Positions 22,545 to 35,480 are shown, counted from the first letter of the stretch. The stretch is DNA of 64,000 nucleotides from Hypericum androsaemum (GCA_963995505.1 OZ023197.1:107001-171000), one strand, 5' to 3'. The notes: generated by a model not told the origin, from the letters alone. Program-made: numbers and translations.

Positions 22545-25500
22545 TCATTTATCAGTCGTTGGTGAGAAGTAATCGGCAATTGTGGATGTTCGTTTTACTG
22601 TATTTTGCTGGTTCCGGGTACGATGAGGTCCGAGCCATGCCCTGATCTCATCCTGGATTGCCTGCGGCAATTCGTCAACGACACTTGGGTCAATCTCATC
22701 CACCTTGTAATGATTCCATGACACACCTCCTGTATTTTGGTCCAAACTGCAGTTCTCTCTCCTATTGCCTGTGAAGCTCCCCTTTGCTCCCCCCATTCCC
22801 GAGCAGCCATCGCCTGACGGTCGAGACCCTGCACTTGAGACGCCAACTTTAACATGCATACATGATTAAATTTGAATCCGACTTTTCTAGGCTCGTACCT
22901 TCAGAGGTGTCAAACTTATCTGCATTCGTGGAAGAGCACGAGGGGCTGCAACTGGTTAAGAACTTCAACAGAGTTCCTCGCTGCAACAACGTAAGAGGAA
23001 CCATTCAAGAGGAAAGTAACAAGCTCGTGTTGTCGTAACAATTTTATAAGGTAAAGTCTACAATACATCATTTTGGCCTTTTCTCCAAGCAAGTATAATC
23101 CAGCCACCCAGCTTTTTGTTCCTCTAAAATTCAGCTAGAAAAGCTGAGAGGTACCTCATCTTTTAATGCGGCTCCTTTACGCTTCGTATTCACCACTCTT
23201 GACTTATCCCTCGATCCATCTCGCTGGTACTGGCTTTGTTGATTACCATAGTTCAGGCCCTCCAAACTTTTGTTACCTGAACAACAATCCACATCATTGA
23301 ACGAATCAAATGCTAACCAAGAGATATAACTGAAGAACTGCAATGAAATGGTCAGACCTGAGGTTAGATTTTGTGAGTGCTCCTTTATAAATCCATCTTG
23401 TATCACTTCCCGAGAAGTAACATTAAACAGCTGAACCTGATGAACATCACATTTGGAGCAACCATCAATAAATAACGTTCACCCGCCATAAACATTCAAA
23501 TCAGACAGCCTTTACTTTCTATAAGATGTCACGACTTGAATGCAGCATCCACTAACCTCTTCCTTGTAAACTGTTCTGTCATCTTGTTGAGTCAAAAAAG
23601 GCAGACTGCCACTTGGCGGTGCCAGTGGGATTGGCTCCGAACTTCTTTCAACAACCGCATGAGGGTGCTCTGTCCATTACAGTGAGACCAGGAACATTAT
23701 GGACTGCACAAAAGAAAATAATATGGAAAATGTATATAGCAGGAAAACTGAAATCACCCAGGAGTTGTGGTGGTACTTCCTCTCCGACAGAGTTATCCGG
23801 ATCTTGCTTTACATGGGAAGAATCTATGCCACTGAAATACTTCATTATTGAAGATGTTCCCTGCAATTTAGAATAATACGCTGGAATCAATGAACTTCAC
23901 TTCCGCTACGGGAGGTATAGATGGATCTGCATAAAGGTCTCGAGAAGAAAAACTGAGACAAACTTAATCGATTATCCACTTAATTCGACCTACGACACTG
24001 TGACAAAGCAAAGTTGAGCAACATTGCCACACACTTCGAAATCTAATGAACGTTCAATGAGATGTAACAGCAACAAACCAAAACTGTGACTCCTATAGTT
24101 TGTTAAAGCCATCAACTAAATATCAACAGGCCTTGCAAAGTTTTGGATTGCCTGAAGAGAGAACTTTAGGCTATCCATTGATACAGGTGGTTAAAAGTTA
24201 AAATGTGCCACATTGTGTCAATCCAAGTAGTCTAGCTCGTGCATAAACCCAGACAAGTTACTCTTTGATGACACTTACCGATGGTACATCAATTATTTTA
24301 CTAGCTGAAACAGACAGTCCAGTTATCCCCCATCCATTCTGATGAAATCCTTGAGGTTTGTTGCTGTATGAACCTAAATATTCGCGTAAGGCGGCTTGGA
24401 ATAGGTTAGATGCATCTTCTTGAATCTTGGCACTTCCATATCTCAATGGACAAGATTTAGACGGGAACTTCTTATTTGAATCTGAGTCATTATTCTGCAC
24501 TATAAATGGCACTCAGAAGACAGTATACCAAATGGATTTAACCTGTAACTTCCCTGGCAAACTAATCAACCCAAGAAACACACAACGAGAGAAAAGGACT
24601 AGATAGGATATGGGTCGCCAGTAATGTGTGTACCTTGTATGCACTAGCATGCAAAGTAAGGGTATGTGCAATGCGTTTATTTTCACTGAAGTCAGAGTAA
24701 AGGCGTTCACTAAGCTCTTCACATAGCTGATTGAGCCAGTGCAGGACCTGTTGGAAGAAACAAGTTTCTCATTGAGCATTTGTACTAAATATTGGGAACT
24801 CGAAACAGCAATGCCTGAGTAGAAACATTTTGGCAAAGAGAAAAAGAGGTGAAAGGCCATTGAGCCAAAAAGTGCTGACTGAGAATACAAACGAGGAAGA
24901 ATTTCTCACAGAAGGAACAGTCTTCAAAGCTCTGGGACCAGGAAATGACTTCCCAGAACCATGACTTTTTGGAAGAAGGCGCCCCTGAACTTCTTCCCCA
25001 TTGGTCCCTCTGGCAATATTCCACAACCAAGTCCTGCAGTTTACAATGAACAACAAGCAGTGGTTTTGACATCAGTTGGCTAACGTGTCAGTCCTTGGCT
25101 ACTATTATAGATTTCCAAGGAGAACCAAGAGTATCAATCTCGGAAACATGAGAATAAGTCTGCTAACAGAATTGCACTTTAGTTTTCCAGCAGAAAGCAG
25201 CTCATAAGTTGGGGAAGCTTTAAATTATGATCTAAGTTAAGATAAATTATGACCCATGAGACAGACCAAACAAAGAACAATCGACTTCTCTGACGTATGC
25301 CATGACCCCAGTTACTTATATTACGCATGGATGCTGGTCAACCCTGGAATCTAAATCTTTCAGTTTTGGGCTTAGGATATTGAATATTACCCAGTATTTA
25401 CGCCATAATGATTTTGTAGCTTTTCCTCTGAAAACTGAAGCAAGTCACTGATGGTGTTCACCCCCAAGTCATCCTCCAAGGAAGTTCCCAATTTCCCTCC

Positions 25501-26881
25501 AAGCTGTTTCCTGAAAAACAAATTTCTGTCTTAGAACCCTCGAGCATTAGCAGACACAATAAGATTTTGAACAATATAAGATTTCTACCCCTCAAGTAAA
25601 AAAGGAGCAGCGCAAAATCAAGGCAATGAGGATGAGGATGAGGATGAGGATGAGCACAAAGATGGAGCAAATGTCACAAGAAAGCTTACATTTTCTTCAC
25701 TGGCAATGACTCGAGCAGGCCTTTTACTGATGAGGAGGGAACGACAGTTTGTTGTGCTGGTTTGTTCATGCCACTTGCAAGTTTGGCCAGCATCTGACAG
25801 CGTATTAACTTGAAGGAACTTTTAGAGAATCCAAAAACCACATAAGAGAAAGCAAGAGGCAAGAATGTTTCCCAAGATACCTTGTTGTGGGCGATCCCAG
25901 CAGAGCATGTAAACTGTGTTTCTGCAAGTACTTGCATCCTCAGTTGAGCAACAATCAGGGCCCCACAAGCCAATAGCTTGTCTCGATGATCGGCATCAGC
26001 TCGGGAAAGCCATTTCCTCACACATTCTTCTTCATTTGCCCCATCCTGATTCCAAGTTCCAAAAGTTCAGCAAGACAGGGGCATAAAAAAGTGTGAAAGT
26101 GAACTTTAGTAAACAATATTCCGATGAACTCGGAGTTGGCATACCTCGACTTGAAGACCTAAGACATGGGACTTGAGAGTCACCTCATCTAAGTGCTCCA
26201 ACCTTTCAGGGGGAGCCTCGGCGAGCATTGCCTGAGCGGCCTCAGTCAAGTCAAGGTAAACCTCGTCGATGGAGGCCCTCTCGCAAGTACCTTTCCTCGC
26301 AAGAATCGACACCACCTGGAAAAAAGTGCATCACAAGAAATGTAAGATGCACAGGAAAACAACAAGGCCAGCCTAGACTACGCAAATCAGATACCTCAGA
26401 ACCGGCATTGCGGTAGGTGCTAAGGTCGGCCTTGCCACGAGCCACGGGGACCTGGACGAGACTGATCCCGGGACAAACTTGTTTCGCTTCGTCCCCTCTC
26501 ATAGAACTGTCCCCCCCTCACAATAGATTCCGTTATTTCAAATTTGGAACAGAGACAAACAACTCTGCTGTTGATAAGAAGAAGAGTAAGGGAATGACCG
26601 TTTAACCCCGAAGGCGCGGGCCTCGTAGCCGACGGCGATGAGGCCCCCGCCTTTCCACTCATTGTACTGCACCACCGCCGCCGGCTTCCCCCTCAACTCC
26701 GGCTGCTTCCGTTGCTCCACTGAATTAGGAAATGAAATCACTTCAAAAAGAAATCTAATTTCCCAAATTATTAGTGTCATCGAGAAAGAGAGAGAGAGAA
26801 GAGACCTTGGACGTAGAAGCAATCCAAGTCAACGTGGGCGATGACCCTCGAGTCCGACGTCTCCGGTCTCGCCACCGGCAT
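22545..26881 (-). CDS. POLH: DNA polymerase eta (translesion Y-family polymerase)
   Basis: Sixteen exons: 26806-26881, 26599-26719, 26395-26506, 26145-26315, 25881-26045, 25690-25793, 25391-25510, 24910-25033, 24634-24747, 24279-24494, 23758-23860, 23557-23669, 23358-23436, 23155-23276, 22899-22980 and 22545-22828. They total 2106 nt, 701 residues, all phases closing. Metal-binding carboxylates are Asp18 in AHVDLDCFYVQVEQ and Asp120-Glu121 in RASIDEVYLDLTEA. Next come the helix-hairpin region (LASGMNKPAQQTVVP, KQLGGKLGTSL) and the little-finger/PAD region (KSFPGPRALK, FPSKSCPLRYG, ITGLSVSASKI). The C-terminus has a ubiquitin-binding motif (DEIDPSVVDELPQAIQ, 651-666) and a PCNA-box-like STIADYF (689-695). 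The enzyme inserts opposite UV dimers at stalled forks. An 81-nt in-frame intron (23277-23357) may be retained, adding 27 residues. It is head-to-head with COX11. Confidence 0.93.
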
Positions 26882-27081
26882 TTCCCTCCTCGTTCGTTTT
26901 CTCCCCCAAGTTCCCTCCTTTTCCGTTTTCCCTCTTTTTATCGGGGGATGGCTAAACTACATGTTTAGTCCCTCAACATTTTATTAAAAGTCAATTAGGT
27001 CCCTTATCGCTCTAAATTAAAATAAACCCGCCTATCTTCTTCTGTCGGAGATCGAATCAGAAAGAGAGGAGAGGGAAGATC
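26882..27081. promoter_or_regulatory. 200-bp divergent promoter between POLH and COX11
   Basis: The POLH start codon ends at 26881 and the COX11 start codon begins at 27082, so both 5' leaders and core promoters must fit in 200 bases. The middle (26945-27030) contains TTTAGTCCCTCAACATTT and AATTAGGTCCCTTATCG, motifs like the tips of the local MULE/MITE inverted repeats, which suggests an old element remnant inside the promoter. Confidence 0.65.
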
Positions 27082-28600
27082 ATGAGCTGCTCAAGGCTGG
27101 TGGTGGCCAGTAGGCACGCCCTTGTGGGTCCCCTCAAAACCCTACAAAAACCATATCTTGCTTCTCCTGTCTCTTCTCGCTTCTGGTTGCCCCCAAACCG
27201 CCACCTGGCCACTTACCCCCCACCGGAGGCCGCCGCGGCCACTCTTAGCAGCACCAGGAACAAGTCGAGGAGGACGCTGATGTACCTCACCGGCGTCGTC
27301 GTCTTCATGGTCGGAAGCAGCTACGCCGCCGTTCCCCTCTACCGCCGGTTCTGCCAGGCCACCGGCTACGGGGGCACCATCCAACGCCGCGAGGTCTCTA
27401 CCCTTCCCATTATTTTATCTTTAAAAGTTGTGATTTTTTGGGTTGGCGAGAGTGCCCATAACGTGTTTGCTGTTTTGCTTCACAGAGCGTTGAAGAGAAG
27501 ATTGCCCGACACTCCAAGGACGGAACTGTCACCTCCAGGTATCCACGTTTTACTCGTAGTTTCCAAGGTATACTCTCTTTATTTTTTGTTTTCATTTTCC
27601 TCAATATGTTCTGCGTCTTTCCTGATTCAGTAGGGAGATTGTGGTGCAATTCAATGCTGATGTGGCGGATGGAATGCCGTGGAAGTTTATTCCTACTCAA
27701 AGAGAGGTCATTTTTCTGTGCTTTAGCACTTGTGTTTTGAACTTGGTTGTATTTTTTTTTTTTTAACATCTGGATCTTGATCCTCTGGGTGTTTTTTGTC
27801 GTCAGGTAAGGGTGAAGCCAGGCGAAAGCGCTCTTGCGTTTTACACTGCAGAAAATCGGAGTAAAACTCCGATTACTGGTGTATCCACATACAATGTCAT
27901 CCCCATGAAGGTACTCTGTCCTGTATTGCGGAATGCTCTCCGTGACCCTGTTGTTGTCATTGCTCGAGTCTTTCTATGTTTACTGATTTTGGTTTATGCT
28001 CCGATGCGCTTTCCTCTGCATCCATGTCCTTTTTGGTTTGGATCAGCGCTGTTTCCTTGTCTGTCTTTGATGCTCTGGAATCTTTGGGTCTGAGTTACGT
28101 ATGGCATTGTAATCGTTTATACCAATAATATATTTTGTGGAGGAAAGTAGCATAATTGCTTGTTCTTAAGTCAGCAAGTTCAACTGGAGTGCTCCTCCCC
28201 TGGGCCCCAAAATGGTTATAATGCATGTGATGGTGAATTCAACAGCCAAGTAGATTGTACTTGAGTTGTTTCCTGGTTCTGAGTGCTTGAACCTTGTTCT
28301 TTGGCATATTCTGCAGGCGGCAGTTTATTTCAACAAAATACAATGCTTTTGCTTTGAGGAGCAGCGTCTACTACCCGGGGAGCAGATCGACATGCCTGTT
28401 AGTGATGCACTCTCTTGCTTGCAAGTTGAAGAAGTGTTTCCTTTGTGAAGTATTTTCGAAGTGAATGACTACATTGTCCTGTTTTATGGTGTTTTCAGGT
28501 GTTCTTCTACATCGATCCTGAATTCGAAACTGATCCTAGAATGGATGGGATCAATAACATCATTCTTTCCTATACCTTCTTCAAAGTCTCAGATGAATAA
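27082..28600 (+). CDS. COX11: Cytochrome c oxidase assembly protein COX11
   Basis: Six exons, 27082-27393, 27486-27538, 27634-27706, 27806-27910, 28317-28397 and 28499-28600, give 241 residues with GT-AG introns throughout. The N-terminus is a mitochondrial presequence (Arg- and Ser-rich, about 50 residues). One membrane anchor follows ([20 protein letters not shown], about 66-85) and then the CtaG/COX11 domain in the intermembrane space. The copper-binding Cys pair is CFCF at 191-194, inside [23 protein letters not shown]11 delivers copper to the CuB site of COX1. Family blocks [24 protein letters not shown] and YIDPEF are all intact. Intron 4 is the longest at 406 nt. Confidence 0.97.
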
Positions 28601-30183
28601 AATACGAGCAGGTTGCTAGAACTTACTGACCAAAGATTCAGTTTTTTAAGGAAAAAAACCCAGTGTTCGGAAGACTTTCTGATGCGGCATTGAAAGCCTT
28701 AGTGATGCAGATGGATTAAATATAGACATTGACCATCTCCGTGCGCTAATGGGACCTCACTTTGGTGCTCGAAGTGGACCGTTGTTTTAGCCTCGACAAG
28801 GGGTTAGAGAATAATGAGTGCTTGCTGTGTATGTTCCTAGCAGGTGATGAAATCTGGACGAGGGTAGCAGATGATTGTCTGAGCATTCTGGTGAGAGAAA
28901 TACTGGGGCTGTGATGGCTTAGCGAGTGGGGATTGGCAATAGAACTAGATTTTGTTAATTTGCATCATGTATACGGAAGCCAGACATGTTGTTGAACTCA
29001 ATCCGGCTTGGAAACTAATAGCCTTGATGAGTTAATCTCGTGTTCCAAACTGCATCTGAACTTGCAAAAGTTTATTCAAGAATGATGGAGTCCCCTGTCT
29101 TTTTAAGTATCTTGTTCTCCGGAACTGAATATGGCTTGTTCTGAGGCTTGTCTGATGGAGTTGAACAGTTCACAATTGCAAGTCACTTGAGAGACTTCTT
29201 TTTTATTCATATAACAAAAGAAAAATAATGAAGCAGAGACGTAGGTTGTGCGGACCAGATAGTTTTTTTTTTGTAAGCTACAATATTTAGAGTGTAATAC
29301 TATCAAGTCCATTTTAAAAGTGACTCCGTGAGGCTTGAACTAAAAACATTCTTAAGTGAATTTAATTCTCTTTGCATCAAAGGGAAACACAAATTCCAAA
29401 AGAGATGAGTAATCCTTATACTAAAACTGGGATTTCTTGAAGGAGAGAATGGTTTTCTAAATCTGAGCACCCACTGTCCTATCCATTTTTGAACCTCAAA
29501 TCCTGAGAAATACTAGAACGATTGAAAGCACAACACACTGCCTCTATTTCCGACTCTGTTGTTTGGAACATATCATTTTGCTGCTTCTCTTAACATAACT
29601 AGACAACGAGCCAAATACTTGGCATAAAGGGAATATTGTCAATCGCAGAAAACTGAAACCCCAAGGAAGGGAGCAAAATTTGCTTTTTTAAAAACATTGT
29701 ATGTCAAGCCTACACCACACACGGTGCTTTCCCCTCATATCTGATTGGACTTGAAAGAAGAAAATACATTTCCCATTTTCACTTACCACGCACTTTAACC
29801 ATGTTTTTGACTAATACAGTTGACCAAAGTGACGAACTTAAATTCACTTTAAAAAAATTGTTTTCAAAATTTATGGATGTAAAAGAAATCAGTGAAACAA
29901 CTTCCTCTTAAGTAGAAAGGTGCTTCCTTCAATGATCAATCGCAACAAGCTAAAGAAATCAACTAATGCTCGTTTCTAGACTTTGGTTTCAAGGTAAATT
30001 AAGAAAGAAAGGACAGCTTTGTTCCACCATATTTCCTTGTAACTTGATTCAAACAAAACAGCACATTAGAAAGGAATAATGATTCCTACAGCCGCTCTTC
30101 TTGCAACTCTGGTTTCGGCATTTCTCCAAAGATTATGCTGTCAACGGTGACAGCCACGTCTAGTTTTCTAGCATCTACTCGGT
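28601..30183. other. COX11 3' flank and intergenic
   Basis: The first few hundred bases are probably COX11 3' UTR. The rest is AT-rich convergent spacer up to the SUF4-like stop codon. No further exon was recognised. Confidence 0.5.
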
Positions 30184-32626
30184 CTAGATCGCCATTCGAC
30201 CAGCAAGCCTGCTTTCCAATATCCTTCTGTCAATCGCAGCGTCAATCGAGCTCATCTGTGTGCAACCATCAATTGTAGAAACCATCAAGATATGCATAAA
30301 TACAAAAACTTCACCATACCAGTACTTTAAAAGTTTATCATGCGGAAAAGATATGGAACGTTGCACAAGGAGCTGACCTGGGCCAAATGCCTGAATTCAT
30401 TGTTCGACCATTATAATAAATTGAAATGTGCAAAAATCTGTAGGGAATCATCTTGTTCCCCACCCAAACCAGAAAACTTCATAGCAACAACAGTTGAGGT
30501 ACAGTTCCAAACAGTGAATACATACATTCTTTCTTACGTGGACATCATGCCAAGGGGGGTAGAATCATCATGGCACCAAAGCTCATAAAAGAATTAGTCA
30601 CTAACTTCCACCATAAAAAGCATATAACCTACTTGAATGGTTGGATGAACCGCATAGTAAGTGGCATTAGCAAGCAAACCGGGAATTGGAAACTGCTGTC
30701 AAGCTAAGAATGGCATCTGGATCGCACATTGGAGGTTTGCGAGGTCCCACTATATGGAGATACAAATGTTCATAACTTTTTGCTAACAATGGGTTCTCTA
30801 TGTGAAGAAACAAACTTGGCAGTATACAGAAAAAATACCTCTATACAAGTGTAAGAATGTGTAAACAACTGTATCTGAGGGAGAAAAGGCAGCATAAAGC
30901 AAACCCATTTGGTTAGACATGCTTAGCCAAGCCCAGACAGCAAGAGGTAGTCATAACTTACCTGGCTATTCTCATCATGCACCTGATACTTTGGTAAGGA
31001 CATTCTTCTTTCCTCCTACAAGAACATCCAAGAATTGGCTGTCAAACATGCAATGATTGTTTCCTGAATAGCAAAAGCAAGCAACGACCAAGAAGAATCA
31101 CTCACCATTGACATTGCCTCGTCATCCCAAACTAAAACTGAAGGCTGAGGTGCAGAAGTTTTGTTTGCAATCACAGGAGGAGGTCCTATAGATGGACCTC
31201 CCGTTTCTGGACCTGACGCATATGAATGTGAATTAACTATGGACCCACCTAACAACAGAAAGAAACGAGATGGTGGGTGTTCAGAATCAACAAGCAGGAT
31301 TAATCGCATTGAGTAAAGAAGTATCACAGATATAAGAAAGATGGTCAGGTTGATCTGACCTGGAATGTTAGGATTCGGGTATGCAGTTGTGACTGATGAA
31401 TTAAGTGCAGAGTGCATATCCAATGAGCCTATCCTAGAAGGAGAAACAGACGGGAGGCTGCCAGCAGGCAAGGGTGCAGAGTAAGGAGAACTCTGAGGCA
31501 CATTATTGTTCCCAACCGGGAACAACGGTTGGGACACAGGAACATGTGGCATGGACGAAGACAGTGCGGGAGTTGGCACCTGTGAGGCCTGGAGTCCAGG
31601 TGGTGCAGCTGTTGGTACAGGAGGAGGTCTCACATTCTGCACAGGAAACAAGGGCTGTTGTGCGTACCCCATATGACCAGGAGGAGGGGCAGGGCCAGTT
31701 GGATGCTGTGGAAACCAATACTGGGGACGAGGCGGAACTGGCCAACCAGGTGGAGGAGCAGCAGAACGGTAACTGTGGCTAAAAATGGGAAAAGGTTATA
31801 ATGAAAGGAGAGTCAGATCAAAACATGTAGCAGTGCAAATGATAAAACTCCAAATTCATTGTGAATATGACATTCCGGGGCCTGAACTACAGCACAAACA
31901 GAAAGAGGGAATCAGGAGACGTACATCGTATGCATAGGAGCAAAAGGCCGCGGAGGATACCCAGGAGGCATAGCACCAGGCACGATCCCGGGAACAAACG
32001 GAACAGACGGGATATCCACTTTTTGCACTTTAGACTGATTATCTTCTTCTGCATAAAAGCACAAAAATCTTAAGCTTAGAATGCACAAATTAACGGGTGC
32101 TGTTCATCTACACAATAAGTATGTCATTCTAAATACGGCCAACGTCCCCCGAGATGAGAGCACAAATTTGATAGTAATGACCAACTCTTGAAGAGGCTTT
32201 CATAATAAATAAATAAACAAATGCAAAGAGAAGAGAAGAGGGGTACCGTCGTCGCCATAGTGAGCAGCGAGGACGTCAGGGGGGATGCCCTGCATCCCGT
32301 AAATATCGATATCGGTGGCCTCTCTGCCGGGCTTGGCGTTGGGGACCCTGCAAATAAACAAGAAGTTTAGCCTTTACAAACAGTAACGGTGTAGAGAGAG
32401 AGAGAGAGAGAGAGAGTAGAGAGAGAACGGACTTGGTGACGGACTCCTTGTGGACCTGGAGGACGTGGATGGACATGCCGGAGGCGGTGGAGAGCTTCTT
32501 GTGGCAGACGTGGCACTTGAAGTGCTTGGCCTTCTGGTGCTGAACAAGTATCTTCTCGTCGTCGAACTCCCTCTCGCAGTAGTAGCACCACACCTTGTCC
32601 CCTCCTCTCTTCTTCTTCTTCCCCAT
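30184..32626 (-). CDS. SUF4: SUF4-like C2H2 zinc-finger protein (BuGZ/ZNF207 family)
   Basis: Seven exons, 32433-32626, 32247-32347, 31925-32048, 31360-31778, 31106-31248, 30962-31015 and 30184-30255, total 1107 nt and 368 residues, close to Arabidopsis SUF4 in size. The start MGKKKKR leads into two C2H2 fingers (Cys14/Cys17/His30/His35 and Cys38/Cys41/His54/His59) with [20 protein letters not shown]. The middle is Pro-rich and disordered (QPLFPVQN and QPLFPVGN). A GLEBS-like acidic segment, [20 protein letters not shown], lies near 305-324, and the conserved [18 protein letters not shown] ends the protein. In animals this family binds Bub3 and microtubules. In Arabidopsis SUF4 acts with FRIGIDA to activate FLC, delaying flowering. 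A Mutator-like element sits about 240 bp upstream. A longer frame starts at 32659 but the MGKKKK start is the conserved one. Confidence 0.94.
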
Positions 32627-32869
32627 TTTTATATTAACAACCCCCACCCCCACCCCCACCCCGATCCCCTTCCCCCGAGACCACGATCACGATCAATCTA
32701 ATTCTAATTCTAATTCTAGGGTTCGGTTCCGTGGGGAGCCAGTCTCACAAATTATTTTCTTCCCCCTTCCCTCCGTTCTTTTATTTGGGGCGTTGCGAAA
32801 CCCTATTCCCAGCCCCAACTCCTCCAATAATAATCGTATCATATGATGGAGTCTTTTTTTAAAAACTAT

Positions 32870-34446
32870 GGCAAATTACCCTCAACTTCATGATCTTTGG
32901 TCACCCTCTTCCTAAGGTCCCTGACTTTTGAAAAATGATTGTCCCGTCCCCAAGTTTTGATGATAATAGACTCTCGGGTCCCTGGAGCCGGAATATTCCT
33001 TTTTCTCCAGTCAACTCCCACTTGAAATGACTAAAATGCCCTCCCACTAAGAAAAAAAAAACTCCTCCTTCGGCCCTTCCTTCCCAGATCCAAACTCCTA
33101 ATTAGTTAAACCTAATCATCATCATCATAAAGATCTAAAAGACCACTTCAAAAAAGAAACAAAAAAAATCAAATCTAAACAGCTTCTCTCCCAATCTCTA
33201 AACGACGGTGGATTGGAGCATAGAATCAAGGATGAGGGCGGCGACAATGCTTGACAAAGACCTTTCGCGACGACGGTTCTCGGCGAGGATGGTGCTTGGC
33301 GAGGACGAAGGCAGTGACGATGGTGCTTGGTGAGGATGAGGATGAGGATGGTGCTTGGTGAGGATCTTTCACAACGAGGGCAGTACTTGGCGAGAACGAG
33401 GGCGGCGACGGTGCTGTTCGTAGTGTGGATCTCAGACCTTCCGTAGTTGGTTCCCCTTCTCCAAGACGTTGGGGCGTTGAGACGAAGGTTGGGCTTTTCC
33501 GGCGGGTCAATCCGGGAGGGGATTCTCTCTCGGCAACCAGCAGGCTGAGGTCAGCGTTAGCTTCGACATCGTCATCGCTGCTCTCTCCCGCCATCGGGAT
33601 GGGAACTCTCCCCTCATATCCTCAATCAACGGCTTCGCTATCCGCTTCCCCCCTCTCACCATTGAAGTCCTCTCTCTCGAAACCTTAATTTCTGCAGTTG
33701 GATGATGCAAGGAGAAGGTTTTAATTGATTGGATGTTGATGTATGTTCATTATGGTGTTGGGTTCGGTTGGTCAATGGAATTTTTGTGATATGGAAAGAG
33801 ATGAGAAGGTTTCATCACGGACTTGGTTGGTCCCCGAGGAGGAGGGAGGGATACCTTCATCGAGGAGGAGGGAAGGACACCTTCGCCGTCCGTCACCAAG
33901 GAGGGAGGGAGGGAGACTTTCACCATCCATCACCGAGGAGGAATCATCGCCGTCGTTGTCCGTCACTGTTACTTTTGGGTTCCTGGTTCGAAGAAAGAAG
34001 ATGAAAGTTTGCTGCCTCTTTTCTATTTTTTTAATTAATTATTATTTTGTTTGATTAGATTTGGGTTTGGTTTTGTTGTTGGGTTTGATTGTGCCATATT
34101 ATTTAGTAGTGTGAATTTATTGATTAGGTTTTGCTGCTAAAATCCCTGCTGCAAACTAAGAAGGTTTGTGTTTCTGTTTCTGTTTTGATTGAAGGTAGGA
34201 GGTGGGGGGTAAAAGATGAAGTGAGAGGGAGAAGGTAAAGGGAAGGAAAGAGATTTTTTTTTTAAGTGCAAGGAGCATTTTAGTCTTTTCAAGTGAAGAA
34301 TTGCCAGAGAATATGGAATATTTCAGCCCCAGGAACCCGAGAGTCTATTATCATCAAAACTTAGGGACGACACAATCATTTTCCAAGAGTCAGAGACCCT
34401 AGGGGGAGGGTGACCAAAAGTCAGGGACTTGAGAGTAATTTATCCT
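32870..34446. mobile_element. Mutator-like element (MULE or Pack-MULE) with 9-10-bp target duplication
   Basis: AAAAACTAT is present on both sides (32861-32869 and 34447-34455; 10 bp if the preceding T is counted). The termini are long inverted repeats of roughly 170 bp. The left arm reads GGCAAATTACCCTCAA, with later GACTCTCGGGTCCCTGG. The right arm reversed reads GGATAAATTACTCTCAA, with later GACTCTCGGGTTCCTGG. No transposase is visible. The inside at 33200-33990 is far more GC-rich than the flanks and holds GGATGGTGCTTGG-type repeats and open frames that I cannot assign, so a captured gene fragment is possible but unproven. Confidence 0.85.
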
Positions 34447-34455
34447 AAAAACTAT

Positions 34456-35480
34456 TACTTTACCAATTTTGTAGATTGATTCAATTAAGAATAGAAAACA
34501 ACTGTTAGTTAATCTATTATTAATAAGGAAAAAGTAGTCTTTAGTATACTGTAATTTCACATTTTTATTTTTAAGTCTCCTGATTTAAAATTGGTAATTT
34601 AGTCCCTGAAATTTACCAACTATTTTTTGTATAGGTCCATGGCAGCTGCCTATCCAAACGCGCTTAAAACGACTCCATTTTTTATAGGGATGGCAATGGG
34701 TAGGATAGGGTATTGATGGGACCCTACCCATACCCTAGTTGGTTTGTATGATAACGGATGATTTAAATAGCTTTAACTCGTAATTAATAAAGAGTTTATT
34801 AACTCTCAGTTGACAATATCCATAGATAAAAAACATTGACTTATATCATTTGGCTCATGTTCAATTCAACGTGAATTAATGTAGATTATTCGGCGGTCTG
34901 ACAGGGTGAATTGGAAAATCTCTAATTTTTTAAGTAAAACATTAAAAAAAATTTATGGTACTATTTTTAGTTATGTCAACATATCAATTTTTGTTGTAAA
35001 TTAACTCCACTCTAACCAAAATGGACTTGGAGAATAACAGTAGAGAGAGTGTAAAAAAGTAGAGAATATAATTAACTTTTTTGAAAGGTAAATTTTATTA
35101 AACGGCTATGGTACATACAACATACTTAATGTGATGTTTCCTCTATCATGTCAAAACGAGATTGCGACAGAGAAAATGTGCCCATTAATCCACTAATTAC
35201 AAAGAGAAAATGGGCTAATTAAGGGAGAAGTAGTAATCATGAAAAAATGGTGGTGGTTGTGCCGCCTAATATAAAAGTTATATGAGAAATGAACATCTAC
35301 GTAACCAATTGTTCTAATTAATTCATAACAATTATTAATTTAAAAAAATTTTATTGTTTTTGACTTTTGGATATTATTACATCCGGTTTAAGGTCTTCAG
35401 CCCAGCCCATACAACTTGCTGGTACAAAAAGCCCACCGCTCGATTCCTTTATCTCCTCCTCCCTCTTCCTTTTCATTTCT

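Noticed and set aside
32627..32659. N-terminal extension [11 protein letters not shown] on the SUF4-like protein
   Set aside because: It derives from a CCCCCA simple repeat; the family starts at MGKKKK.
34688..34745. hAT-like tip TAGGGATGGCAATGGGTAGG
   Set aside because: No opposite end or 8-bp duplication was found; mentioned only within the spacer entry.
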